A stretch of DNA of 50,000 bases, from NCBI GenBank assembly GCA_034096865.1, contig JAWQFJ010005765.1, forward strand, positions 70,001 through 120,000, read 5' to 3'. Under the pieces are notes generated by a model that was not told the origin of the DNA, ran no database searches, and was given only the letters and a program-made list of their open reading frames with translations. The position numbers and the translations under genes were made by a program. Origin of the DNA: Theodoxus fluviatilis (lineage: Eukaryota > Mollusca > Gastropoda > Cycloneritida > Neritidae). Shown here in pieces: positions 45,736 to 50,000 of the stretch; positions within the stretch are counted from its first letter, which is position 1, and each line of letters opens with the position of its first letter.

Positions 45736-46460
45736 CGCGTAGGGAGACGTGGTGGCTCAATTCTTACTCCGAACCCACAGGGGGATCACAAAGGTGAAGA
45801 AGAAGGTACAAGTGCAAGAAAGGTTTATTCACGCTTGTCCACCATCTCTGTCCACACGAGTACCTGACTTAATGATGACCTAGACATTTTGCTGCAACCA
45901 TGTACGTAAAGAGAATGTTCCAGGTTTCTGTAAAGGTTGAACTCCTTGCGAGAAGATAATCTCGTCAGAGGACGGAGAGAATGAGGACTAGGTGGTGTCT
46001 TCCTTGGTAGCGAATAGAGAGGCATCTTGGCTGGGTCACGGGAGTAAGACGACCAATTCCTCCCTGCGTCTGGGTTGTGCTTTAGGCTTCCAGCGCGGGT
46101 TGCACCATGGCTTGCTCTTGCAGACCTGTAATCACGATGCTCCCCACCCTCGGTAGCGAAGAGTCCTGACCTGCTGAGCGTGGAACTTGTAGAGCCACTG
46201 GGGCAAGTCCCAAGTGCTCACAGACCCTGGGTTTCAGCGGACAAGAGACGTGTGGGGTGGCTCCACTTGTGCCCTGTGCTCAGAAGCAGGCTTCCCCCTG
46301 TCATGACTGTGGTACTGAGCCGGGCGTTGCGCAAGCTTCCCTGCCATTCGGAATGCGCCTTGTGGACACGTGGCAGTGGTCAAGTCCTTCGCCTGCAGTC
46401 GCTTGACGGCAGGAAGGTGCGGTGTTCAGAGCTGCTCAGATCCTTGTTGCTTCCATGGGC
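45736..46460. other. No gene established
   Basis: Relatively GC-rich sequence left of the 29-bp minisatellite. An open frame crosses into the minisatellite but shows no domain. It is not called as a gene. Confidence 0.45.
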
Positions 46461-46787
46461 AAGGGACGTCTCTCCATCGCCTCTCCAGCCAGGGGCGTCT
46501 CTCCATCGCCTCTCCAGCCAGGGACGTCTCTCCATCGCCTCTCCAGCCAGGGGCTTCTCTCCATCGCCTCTCCAGCCAGGGGCTTCTCTCCATCGCCTCT
46601 CCAGCCAGGGACGTCTCTCCATTGCCTCTCCAACCAGGGGCGTCTCTCCATCGCCTCTCCAGCCAGGGACGTCTCTCCATCGCCTCTCCAGCCCGGGACT
46701 TCTCTCCATCGCCTCTCCAGCCAGGGGCTTCTCTCCATATCGCCTCTCCAGCCAGGGGCGTCTCTCCATCGCCTCTCCAGCCAAAAG
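46461..46787. repeat. 29-bp minisatellite, about 11 copies
   Basis: Unit GTCTCTCCATCGCCTCTCCA followed by GCCAGGGGC, 29 bp, with single-base variants (GGGAC/GGGGC, CGTC/CTTC) and one 3-bp insertion (CATATCG) near 46739. Because 29 is not a multiple of three and the unit lacks stops, several frames on both strands stay open. Not coding. Confidence 0.93.
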
Positions 46788-47635
46788 TGACCACGACTGG
46801 ATGGCACTGATTGTTCTCAGCAAGAGGACAGCAAGTAGTGCATTCTTTAGGAATGTCGAACTGAGAATTCATCCAAGAACAGAGGATTGTGTTTGCCATA
46901 GCTGCACGAAAGAGATGTGATCTGCAGTTTCCTGTGGAAGCACAGCCATTTGAAAAGGCTCCGTGCAGTTTGGTGAGGGCATCGTGAAATGCCCATAGGG
47001 AGAGAGCAGTAACTGCATGAATTCTGGTGGACTGAAATGAAATCGCAGGACATATAACAAGCAAACGACTCTTTACTTAGCGCTGAGGTGATAAGGTGAA
47101 AAACAAACTATCATTTTCTCCTAGCAAGGACTGGTTGTACTTTTCTGGTCGTTTGTTCATGCTACAGCCGCCTAAAACTTCTGGACATGAATACTGCAGT
47201 ATGAAAAAGCATCGAAGAGGTGAGACACCTGTCATAAAAGCATGCTGACACAAGGTGTGGGTGCATGACTGCACTGAATCCAGCAGCATCTATGAGTTCA
47301 AGGTTCATAGTTATTCTGTCAGAAGACCACATGTCTATGGAGATTTGGAAAAAGTGATGAAATGAAATAAGCGTCACCAAAAGAACCATGTGCTGTACAT
47401 GGATCAAACTACTGAAGTTACATCACAAGGCACCATAATTTATTTTTAAGAAGGAAAACTGTAGAAAATCCTGCGGTTAGTGAGACGAAAGATGTCGACA
47501 AACGGATATACATCAAGCGCCTGCAGGCAATGTGAATACAAGAAAGAAAGCAAGCAAGGAAACACACATACACACCCTTTCACAAACCCAGAGGCACTCG
47601 CATACACATAGGCAAATATACATGAACATATAAAA
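46788..47635. other. No gene seen
   Basis: No supported exon or element. Short (GAAA)n and CACACATACACAC runs lie at about 47545-47580. Confidence 0.5.
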
Positions 47636-48056
47636 AAGGTAAACGTAAAGGTTTGATTTTATATAGCGACTTTGCACCATAGATCGGTGCTCACACCGCT
47701 TTACACTTTACCCCCTGATCACTGGGCATCTTGATCAATCCTCACTGGTCTCTCACAACAAACATAGTGACAGACATTTAAGACGCACACAGTCAAGTAC
47801 CAGCACCAACTCCGCTCCCTGGGGAGTATTCCAACCCGATGCTGGCGCTTGGCCGCATACAAGGGTTAATCGCACTACATTTTGCCAACACTGCCCTCAC
47901 AGGTACCCGGTTTTACTCCTGGGTGGGGAGAAGCAATGCGAGTAAAGCATTTTGCTCAAAGATGCAACTGTGGGAACCGCGCAGCTTCGAACGCCGTACC
48001 CACTGGCCGCAAGCGACTGTAGGTCCAGCGCGCTAACCACTCAGCCGCAGAGCCCC
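47636..48056 (-). mobile_element. tRNA(Ser)-like SINE, copy 2
   Basis: On the minus strand it starts GGGGCTCTGCGGCTGAGTGG and then TTAGCGCGCTGGACC, which resembles a tRNA 5' half with a D-arm, and has GGCGTTCGAAGCTG where a decayed B-box would lie. The body (CTCCCTGGGGAG, CCGCTTTACACTTTACCCCC on the + strand) matches the copy at 24880-25310. It ends near ATATAGCGACTT/AAATCAAACC with a short A/T-rich tail. Confidence 0.7.
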
Positions 48057-48956
48057 ACATATGTACACAGGCAAATGCATGTGTACATGTAGACACGACT
48101 GCACGCACGCGCGTGCACGCACACACGTTCCGCACGGAGTCGTAAGAGGCTGAGGGTGTATGGAGAATGAAATGTCGAGGGGAATGCAGTGGTGTGACAA
48201 TTGACCTTTTTCTGGTGGTGACTTTTGTCTCACAACAAGGCGTGACATCCCTGCATGAAAGGCGGACCTTCATGTACTTCTGTTGGTTTGTCTGTTTGTT
48301 CCCTTTGTTTTCAGTTTGAGTTAGAAACAGCATTTCAATTACACTTTCCAAATATTATCTCTGAAAAACACTAGTTAGATATTCGTGAAAAATATTCATT
48401 CATGACAGCATAGAATTCCAAAAGAGACACGAGAACAAATTCATTCACACTGCAAGCTGATGCTAAAGTGACTTGTTAAAATTTCTCAAACTTATCTTTA
48501 TGTCAATGAAAATAAAATTCGATGTAAAATTCCATCAACAAAGTACGAAGAAATCCGTCAACGATTCAAACCCCTCAAAATATTTGGCATTTCAATTTCA
48601 CATTATTTTGATGATGAAAACTCATTGTAGTTGACAGAAAAATGATTCATCAGCAACTAATTAAAACTGTAATAACATTTATTTACACATAGTTCTATGG
48701 TATTTCAATATCACATTTCTGAGTACATTATGAGTAACTATTTGTCGTCAACTTCTTACATACATGCAGCAATTTTACTTTTCTATGTAAACTTTTCTCC
48801 CCTCAAAGTCTTCCTTTTAACTATTAAGAATGAATCAATGTAATCGCAATGTCGCTGATGAAAGACAAGTTATCACTTGTCATCATAACTGTTGACGTCG
48901 TCGTCATTGTCAGTCAAACCATCATCATCATCCACTGCCCTCATCCCTGACATCTA
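48057..48956 (-). other. Probable 3' UTR and flank of the membrane-protein gene
   Basis: No other gene was seen. The sequence directly left of the stop at 48957 is AT-rich and would be 3' UTR of the minus-strand gene. The extent of the UTR cannot be fixed from sequence alone. Confidence 0.4.
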
Positions 48957-49478
48957 TCACAGTTTGACGCTGTAGGCCTCCTCCGTCTTGCCGTCCAGCC
49001 GCGCCCCTGACGACTGGGGGGGCCGGGCGGACTTGGCGGCGAGCATGTGGAAGGGCTGGTGCATGCGCACGTGGTGATCCTCTTTGTAGTGGGGGTCCAG
49101 CCACTTGGGCTGGAAGTGCATGTCGGACACCGACCTCAGCATGTGCTCCTGGATGGTCTCGCGCCCCGTGTCGCGGTCGTCCTCCACCTCGTCCACAACG
49201 ATGGCGGGGTTGTCCGAGCCCTGCTTCTCCCTAGACAGACCCTGCTGGTCCTGGCCAGGGTGCGAGCCACAGCCGCAGATGGGTTTGCCTGACTGGGCCC
49301 GCCTCTTGGCCCGAACGGTGAAGGGGATGAGCAGAGCGATGAGGATGATGAGGAGAACGAGGACACCCGCATAAATAGCTCCGTCGCCTTGTCTGGAGGG
49401 CAACTCGTGGTCCACATGCACCACGAAAGGCAAAGGGTTGGCCACCACCGTGTTGTTGGGTACTGTCACTAGTGTGAC
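48957..49478 (-). CDS. Last coding exon of a single-pass membrane protein
   Basis: On the minus strand an acceptor (TTTGTTTACCTAG) precedes an in-frame stretch of 173 codons to TGA at 48957-48959, with exon phase 0. It reads VTLVTVPNNTVVANPLPFVV (possible N-glycosylation site NNT). A hydrophobic helix follows at residues about 34-55, GAIYAGVLVLLIILIALLIP, then a stop-transfer RAKRR and a cytoplasmic tail of about 115 residues. The tail has CGCG, an acidic DEVEDDRDTGRE stretch and a His-rich part (HYKEDHHVRMHQPFH), and ends in AYSVKL. The layout suggests a type I receptor or adhesion-like protein whose ectodomain is encoded by exons beyond the right edge. High GC and no stops support real coding. 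The family was not recognised. Any start codon inside this exon would be spurious, since the frame continues unbroken into the acceptor. Confidence 0.75.
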   Translation of the reverse strand, partial: VTLVTVPNNTVVANPLPFVVHVDHELPSRQGDGAIYAGVLVLLIILIALLIPFTVRAKRRAQSGKPICGCGSHPGQDQQGLSREKQGSDNPAIVVDEVEDDRDTGRETIQEHMLRSVSDMHFQPKWLDPHYKEDHHVRMHQPFHMLAAKSARPPQSSGARLDGKTEEAYSVKL

Positions 49479-49690
49479 CTAGGTAAACAAAGACAGACAT
49501 GAGTAGGTTCTTGTTGTAAATAGTATCAAGCACGCAAACCTATTGTTAACTTCTACATCACTGTCGAGGTAGACTGTGGTTGCAAAGCTACCTAAAGCAT
49601 CCACCGTAGCTATGCTACTGAATACCATTACGAGTGTGTTTAAACAATGTTGATGATTGTATATTACGCTAAAGAGACCAGATCGTGTTT
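49479..49690 (-). other. Intron of the membrane-protein gene
   Basis: Starts at the acceptor of the last exon and reads away from it on the minus strand. No exon was seen up to the CTC repeat. Confidence 0.5.
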
Positions 49691-49694
49691 AAAG

Positions 49695-49980
49695 CGTTGG
49701 CTTCTTCTTCTTCATCGTCGCCGTCGTTGTCGTCGGCGTCTCCTCCTCCTCTTTTTCCTCCTTCTCTCTTTTTCTCCTCCTCCTCCTCCTCTTCCTCCTC
49801 CTCCTCCTCCTCCTCCTCCTCCTCCTCCTCCTCCTCCTCCTCCTCCTCCTCTCTCCTTTTATCTCCTCCTCCTCCCTTTCCCTCCTCCTTTTTCTTCCTC
49901 CTCCTCCCTTTCCCTCCTCCTTCTTCTTCCTCCTCCCCCTCCCACTCCCTCCTCCTCCCCCCCCCCCCTCCCCTTCTCCT
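49695..49980. repeat. (CTC)n / (CTT)n polypyrimidine tract
   Basis: TTC and GTC triplets (49695-49740), then CTC/CTTT blocks with a perfect (CTC)n at about 49797-49850 and a poly-C at 49955. It lies in the intron of the minus-strand gene. Lys/Arg/Glu-rich frames are artefacts. Confidence 0.95.
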
Positions 49981-50000
49981 CCTTTCCCCATCTCCAAGCC

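Noticed and set aside
46180..46920. A 246-codon + strand frame and long - strand frames around the 29-bp minisatellite
   Set aside because: The repeat unit has no stop in any frame and its length is not a multiple of three, so openness is uninformative. The flanking parts show no domain.

Overview
This window looks like nuclear DNA from a repeat-rich animal genome, most likely a marine mollusc, perhaps a gastropod. That reading is an inference. It rests on spliced genes with GT-AG introns, very low gene density, kilobase-scale microsatellites and minisatellites, many 5'-truncated LINE fragments, tRNA-derived SINEs and foldback DNA elements. There are no bacterial-style operons.

The best-supported gene lies on the + strand at 2005-9936 and has three coding exons (2005-2168, 7567-7669, 9690-9936). 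They join in frame and encode most of a glycolipid-transfer-fold protein of the ceramide-1-phosphate transfer protein type (CPTP). The first roughly 45 residues must lie upstream of the window. Its introns hold a 43-bp minisatellite (about 35 copies), a 40-bp minisatellite (23 copies), a LINE remnant, a foldback element with 10-bp satellite arms, and a short LINE 3' end lodged in (CT)n. Its 3' flank is a decayed tandem array that resembles the end of the coding sequence.

From 12.5 to 19.2 kb there is a 105-bp minisatellite that is open on both strands, a (TTC)n/(TCC)n tract, a three-armed inverted-repeat element, and a near-perfect hairpin of about 590 bp. From 18.4 to 24.2 kb several minus-strand fragments of LINEs with a restriction-like endonuclease are joined head to tail through (TATG)n tails. 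From 24.6 to 31 kb there are more LINE and SINE remnants, a 1-kb alternating purine-pyrimidine (AC/AT/CG) tract and a 70-bp minisatellite.

From 33.5 to 35.8 kb two unrelated 5'-truncated LINEs sit one after the other, each bounded on both sides by (CT)n. The same arrangement recurs at 7.9-8.2 kb and 43.35-44.6 kb. The 43-kb element has a single ORF and may be a non-autonomous half-LINE. An internally deleted Tc1/mariner-like element is at 36.9-37.9 kb. A three-finger C2H2 zinc-finger reading frame, interrupted by a stop and a frameshift, is at 40.2-41.5 kb. The last coding exon of a single-pass membrane protein lies on the minus strand at 48957-49478, and its gene continues beyond the right edge.

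The most interesting signals are the repeated (CT)n-element-(CT)n organisation with a shared 3'-end layout (small hairpin, A/T-rich ATAAA-like stretch, short tandem tail), the (TATG)n-chained endonuclease LINEs, and the two families of long inverted repeats that share a core sequence. None of the genes appear to act together. The window is two or three host gene fragments set in mobile and satellite DNA.
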